The translations under genes were made by a program, and so were the position numbers. From contig CAIRSA010000521.1 of NCBI GenBank assembly GCA_903881085.1, forward strand, positions 1-45,340: 45,340 nucleotides of DNA, written 5' to 3'. The stretch's first letter is position 1. Each line of letters begins with the position of its first letter. Shown piece after piece: positions 25,108 through 32,224 of this stretch. The notes under the pieces were generated by a model, which was not told where the DNA came from, searched no databases, and worked only from the letters and a program-made list of their open reading frames with translations. The DNA is from an uncultured Acidobacteriia bacterium. GTDB lineage: Bacteria > Acidobacteriota > Terriglobia > Bryobacterales > Bryobacteraceae.

Positions 25108-28032
25108 TTAATCCCGATCTTCCTGCGTGTTTGCACGCTTGGGCGGCATCATGGGAGCGGTTACTTCCACTCCGTCATCCACCAGCATCAAGTGCCGGCG
25201 GCCGCGGCCTGCATCCACAATCATCTTTTTCTTTCCTGGTAAAACCTGCTCCATCGTTTCCAGATAGAGGCGCGTCTGGTTGGGGCCAGGCGCGAGTTTG
25301 AAGGCCTCTTCCCATTGCACGAAACGCTGCGCGTCGCCGCTGGAACGGTTCTTGCGGCCGAGCGAGTAACCCGCCGCACTCAACCGCCGGGCCTCGCCAT
25401 TCCCGCGCGCCAATGCCACCTGTTCGTTTCGATATCCTTCGGCCACATTGATCAAGCGGTTCTTCTCTTCGTATGCGCCGGAAACATCGCGGAACGCATC
25501 CACTACTTCGAGCGACGGATGCACGTCAAGCAGGCGCACCTGCAACACTTCGATGCCGGCGACGTACTTGTCGAGCCGCGTCTGCAGTTCCTCCTTCACG
25601 CGTGCTTCCAATTTGCGGCGCCCGGATGTTAGCACTTCGTCAATGCCGGTGGTGGTTGCGGCCGACTGCATAACGGATTCGGTCGCTGTGCGCACAGTGG
25701 TTTCGCCATCCAATTGATTGAACAGGAACTCGTCAGGCCGGGCCAACCGGTAGTGCACCGTGGCATTCAGTTCGATCATGTTCTGATCGCCGGTCAACAT
25801 CAGCGCCTCTTCCGGCTTGCGTTGAAAGCGGCCGGAGCGATGCTGCACGTTCCACTCATACGAGGCGGGTTCGGCATCGGCGGCAAACGCCGTGCCTGAT
25901 CTGAAGCCTACTTCGACCACCCGCACTTTGCGCACCTGTGTGCGCGTCAGCTTTTCGACCGGCCAAGGGAGTTTGTAGTGCAGGCCCGGTTCGCCGTAGG
26001 GCAGTACCTTGCGGCCGAAGCGTTCGATGACACCAGCCTCATCGGGGCCAAGCGTATAGAAGCCATTCAGCATGACGAAGGCAATGGCGGCATAACCTAG
26101 CTGGCGCCGATGCGCGAACAGCCACTCCGCATAGCGGCGATAGTCCATCTGCGGCATACGCACGGAGAAGCGCCATTTGCTTTCTGCCTTTTCGACTCGC
26201 AACAAACGCAGCGAGTTCATCATGACCAGGAACGAGGAGATCTGGTGCGTGAAGGCTGCGCCCAGGGGCCCAAGCACGCCGGTTGCGCAGGCAGCTACGG
26301 CGACAACGTTCACAACTCCAGCGAACAGATAGATGTTCTGCTGCGCAGTCTGCACAGCCTTGCGGCTGACTTCAAACAGCTTGGGCAGTTTCTCCAGCGA
26401 AGTACCGAGATAGACGACGTCCGCGGCTTCTGCCGTGATGTCGGTTGCGCCATGCACGGCGATGCCAACGTTCGCCGCGGCAAGTCCCGGCGCATCGTTG
26501 ATGCCATCGCCCACCATGGCCACGTAGCGGCCTTGTGACATCAACTGGCGGATGCGGTCGAGCTTCTGTTCGGGCAGCAACTCCGCCTCGACGTTGGGCA
26601 CGCCGACCTCGCGGGCAATCGCTTCGGCCGCGCGCTTGCGGTCGCCGGTGAGCATCACCTGATAGGTGATCTCCATCGCTTGCAGTTCGGCGGATGCCTC
26701 GCGGGCACCTGCGCGGATGCGGTCGCGCAGCAGAATGGCTCCGGCCAAGGCGTCTCCGTCGGCGACGAAGACGGCCGTCGCGCCCAGCTTATCGGCTTCG
26801 TCGGTGAGGGCGGTCAGGTCGTGCTCCGCAAGGAAGGCCGCGTTGCCGGCACGCAGGGAACGTCCGCCCACCATGCACTCGACGCCGCGTCCTGGAATGA
26901 CTCGCGCGTCCTCAGGCGAAGGGACAACCAGACCACGGGCTCGCGCTTCATTGCAGATGACGCGGGCCAGCATGTGATCGGAGGCGCGCTCGGCGGCCGC
27001 GGTCAAGCGGAGCAGATCGTCTTCAGAGTGCGCGAGCGGCACGATCTTCAGGATTTCAAAACGGCCTTCGGTCAGCGTGCCAGTCTTGTCGAACAAAACT
27101 GTATCGACCTTCGCCGCCTGTTGCAGAATGGCCCCGCTGCGAACCAGGATCCCGCGGCGAGCCAAGCCGCCGATGGCCGCGACCATGGCCGTTGGAGTTG
27201 CCAGAATCAAAGCGCAGGGGCACGCGACGAGCAACACGGCCACGGTGCGCAGCCAGTCGCGCGTGAAGTACCAGGTGCCGAAACCAGAGATCAACAGCAG
27301 TGGCAGAAAGTATTTGGCGTAGCGGTCGGCTTGGCGTTCGACAGGCGCGCGGCGCTCTTTGGCTTCTTCGACGAGTTCAATGACGCGGGCGAGCGTCGTT
27401 TCTGAACCAGCGCGCAGCACGCGGATACGCAGCAGGCCGTTGCCGTTCAAAGTGCCGGAGTAGACCTCAGCGCCGGCCTGTTTATCGCGCGGAAGCGACT
27501 CGCCAGTGATGGTGCTTTCGTCGATCTCCGAGGCGCCGCTCATGATCACGCCGTCGGCGGCGATGCGTTCGCCGGCGCGGACTTCAATCAGATCGTCAAC
27601 CACCAGCGATGAAACGTCGACTTCCTCTTCCACACCGTTGCGGATGCGGCGTGCGGTGCGGGGCAACTGTTCTACGAACTTTTGGATGGCCGCTTCGGTG
27701 CGTCCGGCAGCATAGGATTCCAAGCCTTCGCCCACGAGGATGACGAACATCGCTTCAGCCGCAGCCAGGTATTCGCCAACGGAGAGCGCCGCAATGACGG
27801 CGATGCAGAGGGCAAGGTCGGCCGAGATTTCGCGTTCAAGCAGCGCCGAGATGGAATTGTTGAAGGTCTTGTAGCCGGCCAGTACAGTGATAATGGCCGC
27901 GGTGTCGATACCGTAAATCGTCTTGAAAATGCCGGTGAGGTTGAGCAGGAGCAGCACGCCGACTGCGGCGGCATAGGCGTAGTAACGGACTCGCTCCTTC
28001 TGTTCGTCGGTCATGGAATCGTAACGGACCAT
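25108..28032 (-). CDS. fusion of a P1B-type metal-transporting ATPase and an HflK-type SPFH protein
   Basis: A 974-aa single open frame. Residues 1 to about 615 are a P1B ATPase: helices near 18-105, TGES (176-179), the CPC metal-site motif in CPCALILATP (271-280), DKTGT (315-319, phosphorylated Asp 315), TGDRKRAA (462-469), GDGIND (508-513) and a last helix pair ending MNSLRLLRV. There is no N-terminal HMA or CxxC domain. The usual His-Pro pair of the nucleotide domain is His-Met (353-354). After a basic linker (613-643) a membrane helix (about 644-660) leads to an HflK-type SPFH domain (DEAGVIERFGRK ... LETMEQVLPGKKKMIVD). Metal specificity is unclear. It is coupled to the ABC gene upstream by TAATG. 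Known families, unusual combination. Confidence 0.92.
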   Translation of the reverse strand: MVRYDSMTDEQKERVRYYAYAAAVGVLLLLNLTGIFKTIYGIDTAAIITVLAGYKTFNNSISALLEREISADLALCIAVIAALSVGEYLAAAEAMFVILVGEGLESYAAGRTEAAIQKFVEQLPRTARRIRNGVEEEVDVSSLVVDDLIEVRAGERIAADGVIMSGASEIDESTITGESLPRDKQAGAEVYSGTLNGNGLLRIRVLRAGSETTLARVIELVEEAKERRAPVERQADRYAKYFLPLLLISGFGTWYFTRDWLRTVAVLLVACPCALILATPTAMVAAIGGLARRGILVRSGAILQQAAKVDTVLFDKTGTLTEGRFEILKIVPLAHSEDDLLRLTAAAERASDHMLARVICNEARARGLVVPSPEDARVIPGRGVECMVGGRSLRAGNAAFLAEHDLTALTDEADKLGATAVFVADGDALAGAILLRDRIRAGAREASAELQAMEITYQVMLTGDRKRAAEAIAREVGVPNVEAELLPEQKLDRIRQLMSQGRYVAMVGDGINDAPGLAAANVGIAVHGATDITAEAADVVYLGTSLEKLPKLFEVSRKAVQTAQQNIYLFAGVVNVVAVAACATGVLGPLGAAFTHQISSFLVMMNSLRLLRVEKAESKWRFSVRMPQMDYRRYAEWLFAHRRQLGYAAIAFVMLNGFYTLGPDEAGVIERFGRKVLPYGEPGLHYKLPWPVEKLTRTQVRKVRVVEVGFRSGTAFAADAEPASYEWNVQHRSGRFQRKPEEALMLTGDQNMIELNATVHYRLARPDEFLFNQLDGETTVRTATESVMQSAATTTGIDEVLTSGRRKLEARVKEELQTRLDKYVAGIEVLQVRLLDVHPSLEVVDAFRDVSGAYEEKNRLINVAEGYRNEQVALARGNGEARRLSAAGYSLGRKNRSSGDAQRFVQWEEAFKLAPGPNQTRLYLETMEQVLPGKKKMIVDAGRGRRHLMLVDDGVEVTAPMMPPKRANTQEDRD

Positions 28033-29831
28033 TATGCCACTTCCTGATCTTTATACTGCAACTGATACAGCTTATAATAAATGCCGCGCTGGGTGAGCAG
28101 TTGCTGGTGTGTGCCCGCTTCGCGCAATTTGCCTTTGTGCATGACGAAGATGCGGCTGGCGCGCTGAATGGTCGAGAGTCGGTGGGCGATGACGATGGAC
28201 GTGCGGTCCTGCACCATGCGCTGCAGCGCGTCGCGCACTTTGAACTCTGTTTCGGTGTCGACGCTGGACGTCGCTTCGTCGAGGATCAGGTAGCGCGGAT
28301 TGTGCGCCAGGGCGCGGGCAAAGTTGATCAGCTGCTTCTGGCCGGTGGAGAGGCCCGCGCCGCGCTCGCGCACTTTGTATTCGAACTTGCCGGGCAGGGA
28401 ATCGACGTACTCCAACAGATTCACCTGCTCAGCGGCCTGCTGCATGTCGTGATCCGTGATGCCGGCGGTGCCAAGGCGGATGTTCTCGGCCAGCGTGCCG
28501 GTGAAGAGAAACGGGTCTTGCAGGACGATGCTGAACATGCGGCGCAGCGCTTGGGGATCGAACTGGCGGATATCCACTCCGCCGATTTCGATGGAGCCTT
28601 TCTGTATGTCGTAGAAGCGTAGCAGCAGGTTGGTCAGCGTGGTCTTGCCTGCGCCGGTGTGGCCGACGACAGCGATGGTTTCGCCGGGCTCGATGCGGAA
28701 GCTCACATCGCGCAGGACCCAATCCTCGTCCTTGTAGGCGAACCACACGTTCTTGAATTCGATGGGGCCGAGGTCCGGCGTGGAATGCGCGTTGGCTGGC
28801 GCGTGAATCGCCACGGGCGTATCGAGCAGTTTGAACACGCGTTCGCCGGCGGCCATGGCGCCTTGCAGGATGTTGTACTTCTCGCTCAGATCCTGGATGG
28901 GGCGGAAGAAACGCATGCCGTACTGGAAAAACGCCACCATCACGCCGAGGGTGAGGGTGCTTTCGCGGACGCGATAACCGCCGTAGGCCAGCAGCAGGGC
29001 GACGGTGGTCATGCCCATGAATTCGACGATGGGGTAGAACCAGCCGTAGGCGATGATGGAGTCCTTGTAGGCTTCCATGTGCGTTCGGTTGATGGCTTCG
29101 AACTCTTCGCTGCTTTTGCGCTCGCGATTGTAGAGTTGCAGTACGGCGATGCCGGTGACGTGTTCCTGCAGGTAGGCATTGATCTTCGCCACGGCGAGGC
29201 GGATTCGCTTGTAGCTCTGCTGGACGGAGTTTCGGAAGAGGATGGTGACCCAGATCACGACGGGCGTCGTGGCGACCAGCATCAGCGTCATGCCGGCGCT
29301 CATTCGGAACATGATTACCAGAATCAGGCTGAGGGTGAGGACGTCGCCCATGATGGTGAGCAGGCCCGAGGAGAAGAGTTCGTTGAGGACGTCGACGTCG
29401 GTGGTGACGCGGGTGACCAGGCGGCCGATGGGGTTGCGGTCGTAGTAGCCGATGTCGATGCGGTGCATGTGGGCCATCAGGTCGCGGCGCAGGTCGAACA
29501 TGGCGAACTGGCCGGTGCGCTGCATCAGATAGGATTGGGCGAAATCGCAGAGCAGGTTGAGGACGATGACAAGCAGGTAAGCGGCGGAGATGCGCATCAT
29601 GCCCTGCCAGGGGTCGGCGGGCAGCCAGGCTTTCAGGGTGTTCACGCCGCTTGGTGCAAGGTAGGTGTCGATGGCGAGTTTGGTGAGCAGCGGTCCGGCG
29701 ATCTGGAGGCCGGCGTTGGCTGCCATGAAGACCAGCGCGAGGCACACTTGGGGCTTGTAGGGTGCCAGGTAGCGGATCATGCGCCGCATCAATTGCCCGT
29801 CATAGGCTTTACTTACTGCTTCTTCTTCCAC
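28032..29831 (-). CDS. MsbA/multidrug-type ABC exporter (fused permease and ATPase)
   Basis: A 599-aa half-transporter. Six membrane helices occupy about 25-310, followed by a nucleotide-binding domain with Walker A GHTGAGKTT (390-398), signature LSTGQ (494-498), Walker B YLILDE (514-519) and H-loop His 550. Such proteins homodimerise and export lipids, peptides or drugs with ATP. Translation probably starts at GTG (29831); a weak -10-like TAAACT lies 6 bases upstream and no Shine-Dalgarno is present. The stop overlaps the start of the ATPase-HflK fusion (TAATG), so it is the first gene of the SPFH operon. The substrate cannot be predicted. Confidence 0.93.
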   Translation of the reverse strand: MEEEAVSKAYDGQLMRRMIRYLAPYKPQVCLALVFMAANAGLQIAGPLLTKLAIDTYLAPSGVNTLKAWLPADPWQGMMRISAAYLLVIVLNLLCDFAQSYLMQRTGQFAMFDLRRDLMAHMHRIDIGYYDRNPIGRLVTRVTTDVDVLNELFSSGLLTIMGDVLTLSLILVIMFRMSAGMTLMLVATTPVVIWVTILFRNSVQQSYKRIRLAVAKINAYLQEHVTGIAVLQLYNRERKSSEEFEAINRTHMEAYKDSIIAYGWFYPIVEFMGMTTVALLLAYGGYRVRESTLTLGVMVAFFQYGMRFFRPIQDLSEKYNILQGAMAAGERVFKLLDTPVAIHAPANAHSTPDLGPIEFKNVWFAYKDEDWVLRDVSFRIEPGETIAVVGHTGAGKTTLTNLLLRFYDIQKGSIEIGGVDIRQFDPQALRRMFSIVLQDPFLFTGTLAENIRLGTAGITDHDMQQAAEQVNLLEYVDSLPGKFEYKVRERGAGLSTGQKQLINFARALAHNPRYLILDEATSSVDTETEFKVRDALQRMVQDRTSIVIAHRLSTIQRASRIFVMHKGKLREAGTHQQLLTQRGIYYKLYQLQYKDQEVA

Positions 29832-30115
29832 TTTGTAAGTTTAGCGGAATGCGCTGGTTGTTTCGTAGTAATCTGCGCACAACAGACTCGCTGCGGTGCT
29901 TGGGATGTCGCGTTCCCCATTGGTTGCCTCGGCGCGCCTACGCAGCTTGTTCGCTTTGTACGAATGGACTACCGCAGTCGCCATCAAGCGCGTCCTGGCC
30001 CGTCAATTAGAGGCAATGCATAAAATTGAGATGATGCACCACAGCAAGCAATCGCAGTCCTTGATGTATCCAGTTGTTAAGCGAAACGCCAGAACAGATT
30101 ATCACTGACCGGCAT
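29832..30115. other. intergenic stretch without a recognisable gene
   Basis: About 280 bases between the ABC gene and the toxin remnant. A plus-strand frame of about 70 codons exists at 29896-30108, but it lacks a ribosome site and any recognised motif. No tRNA, hairpin terminator or repeat stands out. It may be decayed sequence at the edge of the toxin-antitoxin island. Confidence 0.5.
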
Positions 30116-30461
30116 CTACTCAATAAACGTGGCCAATCGTTACAGAACTTCCTCAATATTAAACGCGGGTACCCTTTCCACATAAGCGTGCCTGCCGCGC
30201 ATGCAAGTCCAGAACTCGAGTCTGATTACACAACACCACTCCTTGGATGATCAATTCAGTACCGCTGAGTGAAACCGCAAAGCCGGCATGTCGCGCGTAC
30301 TGTCCGCCCTGCGTAATCGGACACACGAGCGGGGTTCCCATCATCGCGTTGAATGCTCGCTGCAATACGACCAGAACATAGCGTTTGCAGGCCTGTTCAC
30401 GGCCTATAATTCGGTCCGGATTTACGTGATCAATGTCGCCGAGTTCAAAGCCGCTTACAAC
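30116..30461 (-). pseudogene. MazF/PemK-family toxin, inactivated
   Basis: Read through its lesions, the minus strand encodes a MazF/PemK (ChpB-type) endoribonuclease: GDIDHVNPDRIIGREQ, then RYVLVVLQRAFN, GTPLVCPITQGGQYARHAG, FAVSLSG, QGVVLCNQTRVLDLHAR. Family knowledge says this cuts mRNA at short motifs. Three defects are visible. The frame opens after TGA (30464-30462) and has no ATG, GTG or TTG until 30365, deleting about 32 residues. A one-base frameshift near 30180-30190 moves the true C-terminus (VPAFNIEEVL) to another frame. An in-frame TAA at 30142-30140 interrupts that tail before RLATFIE. The intact antitoxin gene overlaps its 5' end. Confidence 0.82.
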
Positions 30462-30694
30462 TCACTGCCAACCGCGGGTGCGTCCAGCCAGGTATGGTCT
30501 TCCTCAGACAACGGGACGCTCAAATCGCACTGACTCATCAGCTCAGCCAGCATATAGCGTGAACGCTGGCGTGGGCGGACAGGCGCATCATCTGCTGCCA
30601 GTTCCTTCAACCAAGCCTCAAGACTGAGACCTCGCGCCGCTGCCCTTGCCGCCAGCGCCGCTGCCTGCTCGTCGGAAAGTTCGATTACCGCCAT
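30455..30694 (-). CDS. antitoxin of the MazF/PemK-type module
   Basis: A 79-aa protein. The N-terminus MAVIELSDEQAAALAARAAA plus GLSLEAWLKELA suggests a ribbon-helix-helix-like DNA-binding fold, and the tail LAELMSQCDLSVPLSEEDHT then WLDAPAVG is the toxin-wrapping tail typical of PemI/ChpI-type antitoxins. It would neutralise the MazF-like toxin encoded just downstream and repress its own promoter. The open frame runs up to 30772, but ATG at 30694 preceded by GAGAG and the recognisable N-terminus support the shorter form. The partner toxin is a pseudogene, so this is probably an orphan antitoxin. Confidence 0.8.
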   Translation of the reverse strand: MAVIELSDEQAAALAARAAARGLSLEAWLKELAADDAPVRPRQRSRYMLAELMSQCDLSVPLSEEDHTWLDAPAVGSEL

Positions 30695-30740
30695 TCCGCT
30701 CTCATCGTAATAGAAGCCGTGCGAACAGGTCAAACGTTGC

Positions 30741-30810
30741 CTTAGCGGGATCGCCTCGAACTGCCATGTCAAAGATCATGCTGGCAAAACGAAAAGGCCA
30801 CCTGCGCGCC
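30741..30810 (+). repeat. direct repeat flanking the HTH/PIN module, left copy
   Basis: CTTAGCGGGATCGCCT (30741-30756) and GCCATGTCAAAGATCATGCT (30763-30782), followed by GGCAAAACGAAAAGGCCACC, match 31941-32020 with scattered substitutions and an 11-base gap. The copies flank the toxin-antitoxin pair 1.2 kb apart in the same orientation, as duplicated ends of an inserted segment or an intergenic repeat family would. Confidence 0.6.
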
Positions 30811-30855
30811 CACCAGTGTGACGACACCAGGACAGATATAGCATTTAAGTTAGAT

Positions 30856-30879
30856 AAGTCATATAATGACTTTGGGAGG
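30856..30879 (+). promoter_or_regulatory. promoter, operator-like inverted repeat and RBS of the HTH/PIN module
   Basis: A perfect TATAAT (30862-30867) lies inside a perfect inverted repeat, AAGTCAT (30856-30862) and ATGACTT (30866-30872). GGGAGG (30874-30879) is 6 bases before the ATG at 30886 and fixes that start. The repeat over the -10 box suggests autorepression by the HTH antitoxin. Confidence 0.65.
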
Positions 30880-30885
30880 ATGAGA

Positions 30886-31350
30886 ATGCTTCAAAAAGAA
30901 GAGGCCCAATTTCCGCTGCGGATCGCCGAAACCGATCAGAAGCAGGTCCTGCAACTTTATCAGAAGATTCAACGGGGCAGCGCCAAGATAGTCGGCGCGG
31001 ACGGACAGACGCAGAGCCTGCCAGTCTCACTCCATGGGTTCCTCGTGAAACTGATCGCGGACCTGGCTGCAGGCCAGTCCGTCGCAATCGCCCAAAACGA
31101 GGCTCAACTCACCTCTGTGGAGGCTGCACGCATGCTCGGCGTGTCGCGCCAGTTTCTTCTCAAAGTCCTGGATCACGGTGACATTCCACATCATATGGTC
31201 GGGACGCATCGGCGCATTTACGTCCGCGACCTGCTCGCGTACAAGGCCAACCGGGACTCGAACCGGCGAAGGATTCTCGATGAGCTGACCAGGGCTGAGG
31301 CCGAGGATGGCCTCTACGATTTGGAACCGCCGGATGATCGTGCAGAGTAA
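30886..31350 (+). CDS. HTH (excisionase/MerR-type) antitoxin of a PIN toxin
   Basis: A 154-aa DNA-binding protein. Residues about 74-120 form an excisionase-type winged helix: LTSVEAARMLGVSRQFLLKV, then HMVGTHRRIYVRDLLAY. The N-terminal helical part (about 1-70) and the acidic tail (EAEDGLYDLEPPDD) probably bind the toxin. Excisionase-like antitoxins paired with PIN ribonucleases are a known type II arrangement. An open frame continues upstream to 30646, but the strong ribosome site and promoter place the start at 30886. It overlaps the PIN gene by 17 bases, so the two are translationally coupled. Confidence 0.85.
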   Translation: MLQKEEAQFPLRIAETDQKQVLQLYQKIQRGSAKIVGADGQTQSLPVSLHGFLVKLIADLAAGQSVAIAQNEAQLTSVEAARMLGVSRQFLLKVLDHGDIPHHMVGTHRRIYVRDLLAYKANRDSNRRRILDELTRAEAEDGLYDLEPPDDRAE

Positions 31351-31888
31351 TCTGTACATCGCCGTCCTCGACACCTGCGTACTGGCCCCAATGCCGTTAT
31401 GCGACACTCTGCTTCGCCTCGCTGAGGATCCGTCGATATACATCCCGAAGTGGTCCAACGATATTTTGCGCGAGCTTCGGTCCACGCTGCCTCGCATGGG
31501 CTACACAGCAGCACAAGCGGAGCGGCGCATCAACGCGATGGAAGCGGCGTTCGAGGACGCCAACGTAACCGGATACGAGGGCCTTGTGGGCGCTATGACC
31601 AACGACTCGAAAGACCGCCATGTCCTAGCGGCAGCTGTACGTTGCGGCGCGAATGCCATCATCACCTCTAACGCAAAGCATTTCCCGTCCGAGTCGGTGA
31701 GAATGTATGACATAAACGTGCTCACTCCCGGCGACTTCCTGGTTCAACAGTTCCACCAAGACCAGGACTTGTTCGCCGAAAAACTGGTGGCTCAGGCCTT
31801 GGCTCGCAGAGTGAGCCTCGCGGAGCTTTGCTCAGTGCTTTCGAAGTGGGCGCCAAACGCGGTCCGCCTCCTGTTGGATTTGGGCTGA
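31334..31888 (+). CDS. PIN-domain ribonuclease toxin
   Basis: A 184-aa PIN-domain protein. Conserved acidic residues of the metal site are visible in order: D13 (IAVLDTCVL), E47 (SNDILRELR), D94 (NDSKDRHVLAAA) and the polar end motif near TSNAKHFPSE. PIN toxins are Mg2+-dependent ribonucleases that cleave tRNA, rRNA or mRNA. The catalytic set looks intact, in contrast to the broken MazF toxin nearby. ATG at 31334 overlaps the antitoxin gene end; an alternative ATG at 31307 would add 9 residues, and GTG at 31340 is also possible. The C-terminus (SKWAPNAVRLLLDLG) is complete. Confidence 0.85.
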   Translation: MIVQSNLYIAVLDTCVLAPMPLCDTLLRLAEDPSIYIPKWSNDILRELRSTLPRMGYTAAQAERRINAMEAAFEDANVTGYEGLVGAMTNDSKDRHVLAAAVRCGANAIITSNAKHFPSESVRMYDINVLTPGDFLVQQFHQDQDLFAEKLVAQALARRVSLAELCSVLSKWAPNAVRLLLDLG

Positions 31889-31940
31889 CGCTTGAACGTT
31901 GCCCGCCAATTGAAGATTATTTCTCGCGTCTTCACAACCT

Positions 31941-32020
31941 CTTAGCGGAATCGCCTGCATCTTCCCCAAACCGCCATGTTAAAAATCAGACTGGCGAAAT
32001 GAAAACGCCGCCTGTCCGCG
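31941..32020 (+). repeat. direct repeat flanking the HTH/PIN module, right copy
   Basis: CTTAGCGGAATCGCCT (31941-31956) and GCCATGTTAAAAATCAGACT (31973-31992), followed by GGCGAAATGAAAACGCCGCC, match the left copy at 30741-30810. The rest of 31889-32055 holds no recognisable gene. Confidence 0.6.
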
Positions 32021-32055
32021 CTCAACGGCGCGACAGCAAACAAGGAGAAAATTCA

Positions 32056-32208
32056 ATGCTGAATATCACAACAACCCGCGATCAAAAACGCACAAAACCT
32101 GAGCAAACCCTGAGAAGGTGGCAACTCGTTTACAATCTGCTGGATACGCTGTTGAAAAAACGCTTTTCGAAGGAATTTTCGCAAAAAAATCTCAGGTTTC
32201 CGCCCTGA
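32056..32208 (+). CDS. small basic protein, function unknown
   Basis: A possible 50-aa product (MLNITTTRDQKRTKPEQTLR at the start) rich in Lys, Arg and Leu. The reason to keep it is the ribosome site: AAGGAG at 32041-32046 lies about 9 bases before the ATG, one of the best in the window. The middle, RRWQLVYNLLDTLLKKRF, would be an amphipathic helix. I know no family. It stands just right of the right direct repeat, on the edge of the toxin-antitoxin island, and its base composition is more AT-rich than its neighbours. It may be a remnant of a longer gene or a small toxin or regulator. Confidence 0.4.
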   Translation: MLNITTTRDQKRTKPEQTLRRWQLVYNLLDTLLKKRFSKEFSQKNLRFPP

Positions 32209-32224
32209 CGGCCACCGGCTCAGC

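Noticed and set aside
22331..29831. Classical FtsH-HflKC locus
   Set aside because: No ftsH or hflX is present, and the HflK partner is fused to a metal ATPase; the locus is better described as a distinct SPFH-transporter operon.
28429..30023. Long frames of 438 codons (minus, 28429-29745) and 454 codons (plus, 28659-30023)
   Set aside because: Both are shadows of the ABC exporter gene, one rich in His, Arg and Pro and the other in Gly, Val and Asp repeats, with no domain signature.
30159..30365. Functional 68-aa toxin starting at TTG
   Set aside because: It lacks the first third of the MazF fold and has the wrong C-terminus because of the frameshift, so it is treated as part of a pseudogene.
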